Shown here: piece by piece, positions 9,898 to 18,880 of the stretch
How the letters are laid out: every line of letters begins with the position of its first letter
Position numbering within the stretch: position 1 is the stretch's first letter
Source: Mixta hanseatica
GTDB taxonomy: Bacteria > Pseudomonadota > Gammaproteobacteria > Enterobacterales > Enterobacteriaceae
NCBI RefSeq assembly: GCF_023517775.1
Contig: NZ_CP082904.1
Span: 558,001-622,000, forward strand
Length of the DNA stretch: 64,000 nucleotides
Direction: 5' to 3'
The notes under the pieces: model-generated
Database searches by the model: none
Told to the model about the DNA's origin: nothing
What the model saw: only the letters and a program-made list of their open reading frames with translations
Program-made: the position numbers and the translations under genes

Positions 9898-11799
9898 ATG
9901 ACTGATATCCAAACCACTTTTTCCGATCTGGGTCTTAACGAATTCATCCTTAAAGCACTGAATGACCTGGGCTATGAGAAGCCGTCACCCATTCAGGCCG
10001 CCTGTATCCCACATCTGCTGGAAGGCCGCGATGTACTGGGTATGGCGCAAACCGGTAGTGGTAAAACCGCAGCGTTCTCTTTACCGCTGCTGAATACCCT
10101 CGACCCTGAACTAAAAGCACCGCAGATTCTGGTGCTGGCGCCGACGCGTGAGCTGGCGGTGCAGGTTGCAGAAGCGTGCAACGAATTTTCTAAACATATG
10201 CATGGCGTTAACGTCCTGGCGCTGTACGGTGGCCAACGTTATGACGTGCAGCTGCGTGCGCTGCGCCAGGGCCCACAGATCGTCGTCGGTACGCCGGGTC
10301 GTCTGCTGGATCACCTGAAACGCGGTACGCTGGATCTCTCTAACCTGCGAGGCCTGGTGCTGGACGAAGCAGATGAAATGCTGCGCATGGGCTTTATCGA
10401 AGATGTAGAAACCATCATGGCGCAGATCCCGGAAGGTCATCAGACCGCTCTGTTCTCTGCTACCATGCCGGAAGCGATTCGCCGTATTACGCGTCGCTTT
10501 ATGAAGGATCCGCAGGAAGTGCGTATCCAGAGCAGCATCACTACGCGTCCTGACATCAGCCAGAGCTACTGGACCGTCTGGGGCCGTAAAACGGATGCGC
10601 TGGTGCGCTTCCTGGAAGCTGAAGATTTTGATGCGGCGATTATTTTCGTCCGTACTAAAAACGCCACGCTGGAAGTTGCTGAAGCGCTGGAGCGTAGCGG
10701 CTACAGCAGTGCTGCGTTGAACGGCGATATGAACCAGGCGCTGCGTGAGCAGACGCTGGAACGTCTGAAAGATGGTCGTCTGGATATCCTGATCGCCACC
10801 GACGTTGCGGCACGTGGTCTGGACGTTGAGCGTATCAGCCTGGTCGTAAACTATGATATCCCGATGGATTCAGAGTCTTACGTTCACCGTATCGGCCGTA
10901 CCGGTCGTGCCGGTCGCGCTGGCCGTGCGCTGCTGTTCGTAGAAAACCGCGAACGTCGCCTGCTGCGCAACATCGAGCGCACCATGAAGCTGACGATCCC
11001 GGAAGTTGAACTGCCGAACGGCGAACTGCTGAGCGCGCGTCGTCTGGAAAAATTCGCCGCGAAAGTACAGCAGCAGCTGGAAAGCAGCGACCTGGATCAG
11101 TACCGTGCTCTGCTGAGCAAGCTGTCGCCGGAAAGCGATCTGGAGATGGAAACGCTGGCTGCCGCGCTGCTGAAAATGGCGCAGGGCGAACGCCCGCTGA
11201 TTCTACCGCCGGAAGCACCGCGTCCGCAGCGTCGTGAGTTCCGCGAGCGTGACGATCGTCGTAGCCCGCGTGATGCACGCGATAGCCGCGACAGCCGTGA
11301 TGGCGATCGTCCGCGTCGTGAGCGTCGTGACGTAGGCGATATGGAGCTGTACCGTATTGAAGTGGGCCGTGATGATGGTGTTGAAGTTCGTCATATCGTT
11401 GGCGCTATCGCTAACGAAGGCGATATCAGCAGCCGTTACATCGGTAACATCAAGCTGTTTGCTTCTCACTCTACTATCGAGCTGCCGAAAGGCATGCCGG
11501 GTGAGATCCTGCAGCACTTCACCCGCACGCGTATTCTGAATAAACCGATGAATATGCAGCTGATGGGTGACGCGCAGCCGCGTGAGCGTTCTGAGCGTGG
11601 CGGTGAGCGTCGTCCTGGTGGTCGCGGTGGCTTCGGCGGCGAACGTCGTGAAGGCGGCGCGGGTCGTGAAGGCGGCCGTCGTTTCAGCGAGCGTCGTGAA
11701 GGCGGCGCTCGTGGTAACGGCAACCGTGACGGAGCAAGCCGTGGTCCGCGTCGTGAAGAGAGCACCGGTACCGGCGCAGTACGCCGTCGCGATTACTAA
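9898..11799 (+). CDS. deaD: DEAD-box RNA helicase DeaD/CsdA
   Basis: DeaD is a cold-shock ATP-dependent RNA helicase involved in 50S biogenesis and mRNA decay. The 633-residue product has the Q motif, [25 protein letters not shown] and [11 protein letters not shown] motifs. A DbpA-like RNA-binding domain ([20 protein letters not shown]) follows, then a long Arg/Gly-rich tail with GERREGG-type repeats. ATG 9898 gives the start homologous to E. coli; a TTG nine bases upstream is also in frame. It is preceded by a long leader containing yrbN, and a strong terminator follows. Confidence 0.96.
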   Translation: MTDIQTTFSDLGLNEFILKALNDLGYEKPSPIQAACIPHLLEGRDVLGMAQTGSGKTAAFSLPLLNTLDPELKAPQILVLAPTRELAVQVAEACNEFSKHMHGVNVLALYGGQRYDVQLRALRQGPQIVVGTPGRLLDHLKRGTLDLSNLRGLVLDEADEMLRMGFIEDVETIMAQIPEGHQTALFSATMPEAIRRITRRFMKDPQEVRIQSSITTRPDISQSYWTVWGRKTDALVRFLEAEDFDAAIIFVRTKNATLEVAEALERSGYSSAALNGDMNQALREQTLERLKDGRLDILIATDVAARGLDVERISLVVNYDIPMDSESYVHRIGRTGRAGRAGRALLFVENRERRLLRNIERTMKLTIPEVELPNGELLSARRLEKFAAKVQQQLESSDLDQYRALLSKLSPESDLEMETLAAALLKMAQGERPLILPPEAPRPQRREFRERDDRRSPRDARDSRDSRDGDRPRRERRDVGDMELYRIEVGRDDGVEVRHIVGAIANEGDISSRYIGNIKLFASHSTIELPKGMPGEILQHFTRTRILNKPMNMQLMGDAQPRERSERGGERRPGGRGGFGGERREGGAGREGGRRFSERREGGARGNGNRDGASRGPRREESTGTGAVRRRDY

Positions 11800-11814
11800 T
11801 CGCTAAGCGTGAAA

Positions 11815-11847
11815 TAAAAAAAACCAGCCGTCAGGCTGGTTTTTTTA
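11815..11847. terminator. Bidirectional intrinsic terminator between deaD and yhbW
   Basis: AAACCAGCC (11821-11829) pairs perfectly with GGCTGGTTT (11834-11842), with an A-run before and a T-run after. It can therefore end both deaD (+) and the convergent yhbW (-). Confidence 0.9.
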
Positions 11848-11867
11848 TGCGTGCGATTTGGCAATGC

Positions 11868-12878
11868 TTACAGTGATTGCGCGGCCTGCATCGCCAGTTC
11901 AAACGAGCGCAGACGCGCCTGGCGATCGAAAATCTGGCCGTTAACCATGATTTCATCCGCCTGGGTTTCGCGGATTAACGCCGCCAGCCCATGTTGCACT
12001 TTACTCACATCCCCTACCAGCGACATGCTTAACGCCTGTTGCACGCCATATTGCTCAGAAGGCGTCCAGAGGCTATCCATATTCTCTACCGGCGCTGGCA
12101 GCGGGCCAGGCTGGCCCCGCCGCAGATTAATAAACTGCTGCTGCATAGAGGTAAACAGGAAGCGGGCTTCCCGTTCGCTATCCGCCGCGACGATATTAAT
12201 GCAGACCATCGCGTAAGGCTTATCCAGACGCGCGGAGGGCTGGAAATTCTCACGATACATATGCAGCGCCTGGAACAGCAGGTCGGGCGCAAAATGAGAG
12301 GCGAAAGCAAACGGCAGCCCCAGCTTCGCCGCCAGCTGCGCGCTATAAAGGCTGGAGCCCAACAGCCAGACCGGGATTTTCGTGCCCAGGCCCGGCACCG
12401 GCTGCACCGGCAAGTTAGCCTGTTTATCCGCGTCAAACCAGGCGATTAGCGTTTCCACATCGTCCGGGAAGCTATCGACCAGATGAGAACTTTGATGGCG
12501 ACGCAACGCCATCATGGTGCGCTGATCGGAACCCGGCGCGCGGCCCAGCCCCAGATCGATGCGGCCCGGATAGAGCGATTCCAGCGTGCCGAACTGTTCA
12601 GCAATCACCAGCGGCGCATGGTTAGGCAACATAATGCCGCCGGAGCCGAGGCGCAGCGTTTTAGTATTTGCCGCCAGATAGCCGATCAGCACAGAGGTGG
12701 CGGCGCTGGCGATGCCGGTCATATTGTGGTGTTCCGCCAGCCAGTAGCGATGAAAGCCTAACTCTTCTGCCTGCTGAGCCAGCGCTAGCGAGGCGTGGAA
12801 TGCATCACTTGCTGAGGCTCCTTGTGGAATCGGCGCCAGATCGAGTACTGACAGAGGTACATTTTTTTTCTCAGACAT
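11868..12878 (-). CDS. yhbW: Luciferase-like flavin-dependent monooxygenase family protein YhbW
   Basis: This 336-residue protein belongs to the bacterial luciferase-like flavin oxidoreductase superfamily. It carries the conserved [29 protein letters not shown] and [12 protein letters not shown] motifs of the MsnO8/YhbW group. The true substrate of YhbW is unknown. It is convergent with deaD and shares a terminator with it; E. coli has mtr between deaD and yhbW, but mtr is absent here. Confidence 0.93.
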   Translation of the reverse strand: MSEKKNVPLSVLDLAPIPQGASASDAFHASLALAQQAEELGFHRYWLAEHHNMTGIASAATSVLIGYLAANTKTLRLGSGGIMLPNHAPLVIAEQFGTLESLYPGRIDLGLGRAPGSDQRTMMALRRHQSSHLVDSFPDDVETLIAWFDADKQANLPVQPVPGLGTKIPVWLLGSSLYSAQLAAKLGLPFAFASHFAPDLLFQALHMYRENFQPSARLDKPYAMVCINIVAADSEREARFLFTSMQQQFINLRRGQPGPLPAPVENMDSLWTPSEQYGVQQALSMSLVGDVSKVQHGLAALIRETQADEIMVNGQIFDRQARLRSFELAMQAAQSL

Positions 12879-13016
12879 ATCTGCTCACTTTGTTGGCTAC
12901 AGGCCGAAAGCGTCAGCCTTGTAGAAAAACATGCATGCACTTTACCGTATTGCACTTTTAGCAGAGTAGCCAGAATATGCCCTGAGAGCAAAGCGGCGAG
13001 GGCACGGAAAGCAAGG

Positions 13017-13047
13017 GCGCAGCGGCAGATGCGCTGCGCTATTTTTC
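13017..13047. terminator. Stem-loop between ubiV and yhbW, possible terminator
   Basis: GCGCAGCG (13017-13024) pairs perfectly with CGCTGCGC (13032-13039). TATTTTT follows on the plus strand and a weaker T-rich stretch follows on the minus strand. It lies just downstream of ubiV on the minus strand. Confidence 0.55.
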
Positions 13048-13063
13048 AGTATTACTGGGTGGT

Positions 13064-13942
13064 TCAGGATTGTAACGCCATACCCGCCAGCTTGCGCCAG
13101 TAGCCGTTACAATCATTGCGCTGCGCCATCATTAGCGGAGACTGGCCCTCTTCATTCGCGCGGAAGCGATCGATGAGCGCCAGCGTCTGTTTATTTTCTG
13201 GCGACAGGCGCACCACATCGACCAGTCCATGCATACCGATCAGATCGTTACCCAGGTTATAACAGTAGCCGCTCATAGTCTGAATGCCGTTTAGCACGAA
13301 AACCTGCTGATCCTCCTGCGAAAGAACGCGCCGCCCTTGCGGATACTTAATACAGCAGGTCTCGCATTCGTCTTTAGGCTTATCTTCTGAGCGGGCGGTA
13401 AAGCAGCGGGCTGATAACGCCAGCGGCAGGTGGCCATAGGCCAGCACTTCGGTTTCGAACTTGCCGTGAATGCCCAGTTCATCACACTGCTGCTGTATGC
13501 CGATCAGCCAGTCGCGCGACAGCTCAACCGGCATACACCAGCGCGTCATGCCAAGCCGCAGCAGCATGCGCAGCGTAACGGCGTTATAACAGTTAAGCGC
13601 ATGGCCGACCACAAAGGGAAGCTTCTGCTCCGCCGCCATATTCACCGTGCCCAGGTCGTTGGCTTCAATCAAAAACTCGCCGTTATCAACGTAGCGTTTA
13701 ATTTCCTGTAATTCCGATGCGGACTGCACCAGCGCCAGCGTACTGAACACCACCTGTTTACCGCTTTGCGCCAGCAGGCGGGCAAACTCCATCCATTGGT
13801 TAAAACGGGTCGCGCGGCGTTTGCTGCATACCGACTCGCCCAAATAGATAATATCTGCGCTGCTCTGCGCAGCGTCCTGATAAAAATCACCCAGTGTATC
13901 CGTCGGCCAGTACCACAAAACCGGCCCTAAAGCGTATTTCAT
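13064..13942 (-). CDS. ubiV: O2-independent ubiquinone biosynthesis protein UbiV
   Basis: UbiV is a peptidase-U32-family protein that forms a heterodimer with UbiU. It carries a 4Fe-4S cluster and hydroxylates the ubiquinone ring without oxygen. The 292-residue product shows the conserved Cys pattern: one Cys in LGESVCSKRR, then CETCCIKYP. Two adjacent ATG codons are possible; 13942 was chosen because its spacing to AAGGA and its length match E. coli, while 13945 would add one Met. It lies nine bases downstream of ubiU in one minus-strand operon, opposite ubiT. Confidence 0.95.
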   Translation of the reverse strand: MKYALGPVLWYWPTDTLGDFYQDAAQSSADIIYLGESVCSKRRATRFNQWMEFARLLAQSGKQVVFSTLALVQSASELQEIKRYVDNGEFLIEANDLGTVNMAAEQKLPFVVGHALNCYNAVTLRMLLRLGMTRWCMPVELSRDWLIGIQQQCDELGIHGKFETEVLAYGHLPLALSARCFTARSEDKPKDECETCCIKYPQGRRVLSQEDQQVFVLNGIQTMSGYCYNLGNDLIGMHGLVDVVRLSPENKQTLALIDRFRANEEGQSPLMMAQRNDCNGYWRKLAGMALQS

Positions 13943-13951
13943 CATCTTTCC

Positions 13952-14947
13952 TTATTGCCATTTGCGGTGGTAAGCGCCGAGGGTGGTCTGCGTTCCTTCC
14001 GCCAGCGCCCCTAATTCCGTCATCCAGTTTTCCTGAACGGCAAAGGCGCCCGGCTCCGCTTTACAACGATCGATAGCCTGACGCCAGATGCGCGCCACCT
14101 GCGCCACATAGGCCGGGCTACGCTGGCGGCCTTCGATTTTTACCGAGGCGATGTTCGCGGCTAGCAGATCAGGTAACAGCTCAAGGGTATTCAGGCTGGT
14201 AGGCTCTTCCAGCACGTGATAACGCTGCCCATCCACCTGATAGCGCCCCTTGCATAAAGTGGGGTAGCCGGCATTTTCATGTGCTTCGTAGCGGTCGATC
14301 AGTACCTCATTCAGACGTGATTCCAGCCCGGCGGAGGTTTGCTGCCAGCGCACAAAGCGAGCGGGCGAGCAGGCGCCGACGGTATTAGGGGATTCGCCCG
14401 TCATCCATGAAGAGAGATAGCAGCGTCCTTCCGCCATAATGCACAGGCTGCCGAAGGCGAAAACTTCCAGCGGAACCGGGGTGTTACGCGCCAGCTGACG
14501 CACCTGATGGATCGAGAGCACGCGTGGCAATACCACCCGAGCGACATCGAAATGCTGATGATAAAAGCGGATAGCTTCCAGATTGGTAGCGGAGGCCTGC
14601 ACGGAGACATGACGCTCAACGTGAGGATAGCGTTCGGCGGCATACTCCAGCATCGCCAGATCGGCGATAATCAGGGCATCGGCGCCGTTATCCACCGCCA
14701 TATCAATCGCGTTTTGCCAACGGGTAAAGCCTGCCGGCTGGGCAAAAGTATTGATGGCGACATGCAGTTTGCGCCGGTGCTGATGCACCACGCGCGCCGC
14801 CTCTTTCAGGCGTTCATCGGTAAAATTCAGGCCAGCGAAATGACGCGCGTTAGTGTCATCTTTCAACCCGATGTAAACTGCATCTGCTCCATTCTCGATC
14901 GCTGCCTTCAGTGCGGGCAAATTACCCGCCGGGCAAAGGAGTTCCAT
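13952..14947 (-). CDS. ubiU: O2-independent ubiquinone biosynthesis protein UbiU
   Basis: UbiU is the U32-family partner of UbiV in anaerobic ubiquinone hydroxylation. The 331-residue product begins MELLCPAGNLPALKAAIENG and contains the conserved VFAFGSLCIMAEGRCYLSS and GACSPARF segments with cluster-ligating cysteines, then CKGRY. An ATG six codons upstream (14965) is less likely given the conserved start. It is the first gene of the ubiUV operon and is divergent from ubiT, which acts in the same pathway. Confidence 0.95.
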   Translation of the reverse strand: MELLCPAGNLPALKAAIENGADAVYIGLKDDTNARHFAGLNFTDERLKEAARVVHQHRRKLHVAINTFAQPAGFTRWQNAIDMAVDNGADALIIADLAMLEYAAERYPHVERHVSVQASATNLEAIRFYHQHFDVARVVLPRVLSIHQVRQLARNTPVPLEVFAFGSLCIMAEGRCYLSSWMTGESPNTVGACSPARFVRWQQTSAGLESRLNEVLIDRYEAHENAGYPTLCKGRYQVDGQRYHVLEEPTSLNTLELLPDLLAANIASVKIEGRQRSPAYVAQVARIWRQAIDRCKAEPGAFAVQENWMTELGALAEGTQTTLGAYHRKWQ

Positions 14948-15151
14948 GAGATATCCTGTAGGCAATGAATACTTGCGACGAGTGTAGACAAGCTCAGCGT
15001 GAGAAATTTTGATTTAAGGCAGCGAATGGCGTATTGATCGGATTAGTGTTGCTGAATTGTTCATCTGGCAGCGTGATTTATTGATCCAGCCAGCCCGGGA
15101 AAAGTGGTGCTGTGGCAAAATAACACTTATTTATTTAAAGGAGTGAAGACC

Positions 15152-15676
15152 GTGTTAAATATGCTTCGCGCTCAGTGTGTTAATCGTGGGCCGCGTCTGC
15201 TGCGTCTGCCGGTGCAGTTCACGCCGTTTTCTCTGAAAAAAATCTTGCTGCAGCAGTTACTGAATATGCAATTTAGCCATGCACTGGCGGAAGGTGAGTT
15301 AGACTTTCTGGAAGGGCGTTGGCTGGGTATTGATATTCATGATATTGCGCTGCGCTGGACCGTTACATTGCAGGACGATCGGCTGCAGATTAGCAACCGT
15401 GATGAGGCCGATGTCTGGTTCCGTGGCAGTGCCAACGATCTACTGCTGATCGCCGCACGTAAAGTGGATCCGGATACGCTTTTTTTCCAGCGGCGGCTGG
15501 TGATCGAAGGCGACACTGAGCTCGGGCTGGAGGTTAAAAATCTGATGGATGCGATCGAACTGGAAAACATGCCAGCGCCGCTGCGCATTGGATTAATGCA
15601 GCTGGCTGACTTTGTCGAGGCCGGCCTGAACGAGGACGCGAAATCTCCAGGAGATCGCGCAGGTGTTTCATGTTAA
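15152..15676 (+). CDS. ubiT: Ubiquinone biosynthesis accessory factor UbiT (SCP2 domain)
   Basis: UbiT is an SCP2-fold lipid-binding protein required for O2-independent ubiquinone synthesis, thought to present intermediates to UbiUV. The 174-residue product keeps LDFLEGRWLGI and the long block LIAARKVDPDTLFFQRRL to GLEVKNLMDAIELE. The GTG at 15152 was selected because AAGGAG lies eight bases upstream and it gives the E. coli length. It ends overlapping yhbS by seven bases, so the two are probably cotranscribed. Confidence 0.93.
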   Translation: MLNMLRAQCVNRGPRLLRLPVQFTPFSLKKILLQQLLNMQFSHALAEGELDFLEGRWLGIDIHDIALRWTVTLQDDRLQISNRDEADVWFRGSANDLLLIAARKVDPDTLFFQRRLVIEGDTELGLEVKNLMDAIELENMPAPLRIGLMQLADFVEAGLNEDAKSPGDRAGVSC

Positions 15677-16179
15677 TTCGTACAGAAATAGGGGTGGATG
15701 CGGCCGGTATCGATAGCCTGCTGCGCCGCTGTTTTCCCACCGGCGCTGAGGCGGATCTGGTGCAACGGCTACGGGAAGATGGGCAGCTAACGCTGGGCGT
15801 GGTGGCCACCGATGAAGAAGGGCAGGTGCTGGGCTATGCCGCTTTCAGTCCGGTCACCTTGCAGGGCGAAGATCGCAACTGGGTGGGGCTGGCGCCGCTG
15901 GCCGTAGATGAGAGCGTGCGTCGGCAGGGCATCGGTAAACAGCTGCTTTTTGAAGGGCTGGATACGCTGAACGAATTTGGCTACGCGGCGGTAGTGGTGC
16001 TGGGCGATCCCGCCTGGTTCGGCCGTTATGGTTTTGAGCCGGCGGCGCGCCACCAGCTGCATTGTGCGTGGCCGGGAACGGAAGCCGCCTTTCAGGTCTA
16101 CAAGCTGGCAGATGACGCGTTTGTCGATGTAAGCGGTGAAGTGGCTTATTCCACCCACTTTACCCTGAACGATCGCTAA
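15670..16179 (+). CDS. yhbS: GNAT-family N-acetyltransferase YhbS
   Basis: This 169-residue protein has the GNAT fold. The acetyl-CoA-binding segment is seen in [21 protein letters not shown], matching the Q/R-x-x-G-x-G/A motif, and [17 protein letters not shown] follows. The substrate is not established for the family. The start overlaps the ubiT stop. The 3' end overlaps the convergent yhbQ by 20 bases. Confidence 0.92.
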   Translation: MLIRTEIGVDAAGIDSLLRRCFPTGAEADLVQRLREDGQLTLGVVATDEEGQVLGYAAFSPVTLQGEDRNWVGLAPLAVDESVRRQGIGKQLLFEGLDTLNEFGYAAVVVLGDPAWFGRYGFEPAARHQLHCAWPGTEAAFQVYKLADDAFVDVSGEVAYSTHFTLNDR

Positions 16180-16462
16180 GCCAGCGCACCAGCGAAACCG
16201 GCTGGCTGGCTACCAGCCTAAGTTTCTCCTGCCGTGACAGCTGTTTCACCTGATATTCCAGACGGGATGCCATCGCGCGATCGCCCGCCTCGCAGGTCAG
16301 CAGCAGTTGCAGCGGGCCTTTGCCACGCAGCGCTTTAGCGCCAGTGCCTTTCTGGTGTTGCTGAAAGCGACGCGGTACGTTATTGCTGATGCCGGTATAA
16401 AGCGAGCCGGCAGCGGTACGCACAATATAAAGCTGCCAGGCGGCGGGGGCGAGTTCACTCAT
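16160..16462 (-). CDS. yhbQ: GIY-YIG nuclease-domain protein YhbQ
   Basis: This 100-residue protein is a minimal GIY-YIG domain of the UPF0213/YhbQ group. It shows [18 protein letters not shown] and the [11 protein letters not shown] block. Some members of the group have reported nuclease activity; the physiological role is unclear. ATG 16462 was preferred over ATG 16471 because GGAG overlaps the first ATG and is well spaced for the second. It is convergent with yhbS. Confidence 0.9.
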   Translation of the reverse strand: MSELAPAAWQLYIVRTAAGSLYTGISNNVPRRFQQHQKGTGAKALRGKGPLQLLLTCEAGDRAMASRLEYQVKQLSRQEKLRLVASQPVSLVRWLSDRSG

Positions 16463-16550
16463 CTTAATCATCTCCGTTGCGGGTAGCGCATTGTAACGGC
16501 AACGGTTGCGATGAGTGATGGAAAGCCGTTTTTTTATTACGGGAGCAAGC

Positions 16551-16991
16551 GTGTCTGACCTTAGCGCGATAATTCGCTATTTAAAAAAGCAGCATGTGCT
16601 GTCTGTTTGCTGTCGTGACGGCGAGGCATTTTGGTGTGCTAACTGTTTTTATGTGTTTGATGAAGCGGGTATGGCGTTCTGGATCATGACGGAGGCCGAC
16701 ACGCGTCATGGCGCCATGATGGCGCAGCAGCCGCAGGTAGCGGGCACGGTAAGCGGGCAGACCAAAACGGTGATGCTCATTAAGGGCATCCAGTATCTTG
16801 GCAAGGCGCATTTACTGCAGGACGAACAAGAGCAGCGTGCGCGCGCTGCTTATTGCCAGCGTTTTCCCGTGGCGCGAGCGGTATCAGCGCCGCTGTGGGA
16901 GATCCGGCTTGATGAGATCAAGATGACCGACAACACGTTAGGCTTCGGTAACAAAAATCACTGGCTGCGTAATCAAGAAAAGAGTCGGTAA
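16551..16991 (+). CDS. yhbP: YhbP family protein (FMN-binding split-barrel-like)
   Basis: This 146-residue product resembles E. coli YhbP, a UPF0306 protein with a split-barrel, pyridoxamine-oxidase-like fold and unknown function. Conserved pieces are [27 protein letters not shown] and [23 protein letters not shown] 16551, preceded by GGGAG, is the likely start; an ATG at 16515 would add a poorly conserved extension. It is divergent from yhbQ. Confidence 0.88.
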   Translation: MSDLSAIIRYLKKQHVLSVCCRDGEAFWCANCFYVFDEAGMAFWIMTEADTRHGAMMAQQPQVAGTVSGQTKTVMLIKGIQYLGKAHLLQDEQEQRARAAYCQRFPVARAVSAPLWEIRLDEIKMTDNTLGFGNKNHWLRNQEKSR

Positions 16992-17024
16992 CGGCGGCCA
17001 AGCTTTTTAACGGCTCCTCTGAGG

Positions 17025-17051
17025 AAAACTGTGCGGCAGGCCGCCGCACAG
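17025..17051 (-). terminator. Intrinsic terminator of yhbO
   Basis: Perfect nine-base arms CTGTGCGGC (17029-17037) and GCCGCACAG (17043-17051), followed on the minus strand by TTTTCC. The hairpin lies 13 bases after the yhbO stop. Confidence 0.8.
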
Positions 17052-17064
17052 CAGGGAAGCGCAA

Positions 17065-17586
17065 TTAAAGGTTGTTAAGAATGCGCAGCGATTCCTGATT
17101 AAAGGCGGGCAAATCTTCTGGCGTACGGCTGGTTACCAGCTTGTCGTTATCGACAACCACCTCTTTATCATAAAAGTCGGCGCCGGCATTTTTCAAATCA
17201 ATGGCGATGGCCTTCACGCAGGTCATTTTGCGTCCGCGCACGCCATTGGCGCTGATTAACAGCTGTGGGCCATGGCAGATGGCGAAGATGGGTTTTCCGC
17301 TGGCGACAAATTCTTTGGTAAAGCTAACGAAGCGATCGTCGCCACGCAGCGAATCTGGCGAATGTCCTCCCGGCAGCAACAGCGCATCAAATTCCGCCGG
17401 GCTGACGTGGTCAATATCTTTATCTATTTTTACCTGTGCCTTTCCCTGCTTACCCGTTACCGTTTTACCGGCTTCCATCTCGATGGTCACAACTTCATGG
17501 CCCGCTTTGGTATAGGCTTCTGCAGGGGAGGTAAATTCAGAGTCTTCAAATTCATCGGTAATCAACACCGCTATTTTCTTGCTCAT
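17065..17586 (-). CDS. yhbO: PfpI/DJ-1 family protein YhbO
   Basis: This 173-residue DJ-1/PfpI-superfamily protein carries the nucleophile-elbow motif IFAICHGPQLL with the catalytic Cys, and the conserved Glu in LITDEFEDSEF. E. coli YhbO protects against several stresses and has been described as a deglycase; that activity is debated. It is a single minus-strand gene with its own terminator, divergent from yraR. Confidence 0.94.
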   Translation of the reverse strand: MSKKIAVLITDEFEDSEFTSPAEAYTKAGHEVVTIEMEAGKTVTGKQGKAQVKIDKDIDHVSPAEFDALLLPGGHSPDSLRGDDRFVSFTKEFVASGKPIFAICHGPQLLISANGVRGRKMTCVKAIAIDLKNAGADFYDKEVVVDNDKLVTSRTPEDLPAFNQESLRILNNL

Positions 17587-17739
17587 CTTTATCCTCCTGT
17601 TTATGTGGTACTACCCGGTTAAGTCTGGTTGAGTATGCTGAAAAATCAAATCATCTGCGGCGCTTTCTCTGCTAATCTCATGGATAACAGTCAGTTAAAA
17701 CTCATAGCGCAGCCCGCCGGCCGCCAGACAGGAGAGACG

Positions 17740-18390
17740 ATGAGCCGAATACTGTTAACCGGAGCCAGCGGTCTGGTAGGAAGCCATCTGTTGCGGCTAT
17801 TGATTGCCGAACCGCGCGTAACTGAAATTATTGCGCCCACCCGACGCGCGCTGGCGCCGATGAATAAAGTGATCAATCCAGTGGAGGCCGATCTGACAGA
17901 TGTGCTGCGCCCGCTGCAGCAGCCGATCGATATGGTCTTTTGCTGTCTGGGCACCACGCGTAAACAGGCGGGCAGTAAGGCGGCTTTCATTCATGTTGAT
18001 TACACGCTGGTAGTGGATAGCGCGATTGCAGGGCAGCGGCTTGGTGCCAAACATATGCTGGCGGTTAGCGCGCATGGTGCTAAAGTCAGCTCGCCTTTTT
18101 TCTATCATCGGGTCAAAGGGGAAATGGAACGGGCGCTGCAACAGCAGGGCTGGCCGCGCCTGACGCTGATTCGTCCCTCGCTGCTGCTGGGCGATCGTCA
18201 ACAACCGCGTCCGGGCGAAGCGTTTTTAGCGCCCTTGTTTAAACTGTTGCCGGGCAACTGGCGGGCGGTAACGGCGAAAGAGGTTGCTGGCGCGATGATG
18301 CGCGCGGCGTTTTCGCCTGGCTACAACGACGTCACCATTATTGAATCGGCCGCCATTTCCCGACATGACGCATCACGCCGCCAGCCATAA
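17740..18390 (+). CDS. yraR: NAD(P)-binding Rossmann protein YraR
   Basis: The 216-residue product has an N-terminal dinucleotide-binding motif, LLTGASGLVGSHLLR. It also shows VFCCLGTTRKQAGSKAAF and the YHRVKGEME segment typical of the YraR/HTATIP2-like atypical short-chain dehydrogenase group. The function is not established. ATG 17740 with GGAG upstream was chosen; an earlier in-frame ATG (17629) lacks conservation. It is the last gene before the order jumps to nrdG relative to E. coli. Confidence 0.9.
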   Translation: MSRILLTGASGLVGSHLLRLLIAEPRVTEIIAPTRRALAPMNKVINPVEADLTDVLRPLQQPIDMVFCCLGTTRKQAGSKAAFIHVDYTLVVDSAIAGQRLGAKHMLAVSAHGAKVSSPFFYHRVKGEMERALQQQGWPRLTLIRPSLLLGDRQQPRPGEAFLAPLFKLLPGNWRAVTAKEVAGAMMRAAFSPGYNDVTIIESAAISRHDASRRQP

Positions 18391-18415
18391 AGGTTGGTCG
18401 GGGCATGGGCGCTAT

Positions 18416-18880
18416 TTAGCGCAGATAGTGAATAACCTGATTGCTGCTCCCGCGCCAGACCAGAGCAGGATCTTTTAATTCACGGATAAATTTGCCGTCC
18501 ACCAGCACATCCAGCTCAGCCGCCACCTGCTGCTGGGCGGCGCTAAGCTCCGCCAGCGTATATCCGGTCCACAGCCAGATATCTTTACCGGGGCAGTCAC
18601 GGCGTACGCGGCGCACCAGACGCAGTACATCGGGCACGTTGGCCGGATGTAGCGGATCGCCGCCGGAAAGGGATAACCCCTGCCGTGGAATACGGCGATC
18701 GTTCAGATCGCCTATCAGCTTTTCTTCCATGTCGATGGTAAAAGGGATGCCGGAATTAAGCCGCCAGGTACGCTGGTTATAGCAGCCGGGACAGGCATGT
18801 TCACAGCCAGCGACAAACAGCGTACAGCGCGTGCCAGGCCCGTTCACCACATCAATGGGATAGTACTGGTGGATATTCAC
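18416..18880 (-). CDS. nrdG: Anaerobic ribonucleoside-triphosphate reductase activase NrdG
   Basis: NrdG is a radical-SAM enzyme that installs the glycyl radical on NrdD. The 154-residue product carries the cluster motif CEHACPGC (Cx3Cx2C) and the SAM-contact GGDPL. It starts at GTG 18880, overlapping the nrdD stop (GTGA), so it is translationally coupled. It belongs to the nrdDG operon controlled by the NrdR boxes upstream of nrdD. Confidence 0.96.
   Translation of the reverse strand: MNIHQYYPIDVVNGPGTRCTLFVAGCEHACPGCYNQRTWRLNSGIPFTIDMEEKLIGDLNDRRIPRQGLSLSGGDPLHPANVPDVLRLVRRVRRDCPGKDIWLWTGYTLAELSAAQQQVAAELDVLVDGKFIRELKDPALVWRGSSNQVIHYLR

Noticed and set aside
15009..15085. Three TTGAT half-sites between ubiU and ubiT, suggestive of FNR boxes
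   Set aside because: None has a matching ATCAA half at the required spacing, so FNR sites cannot be claimed from sequence.
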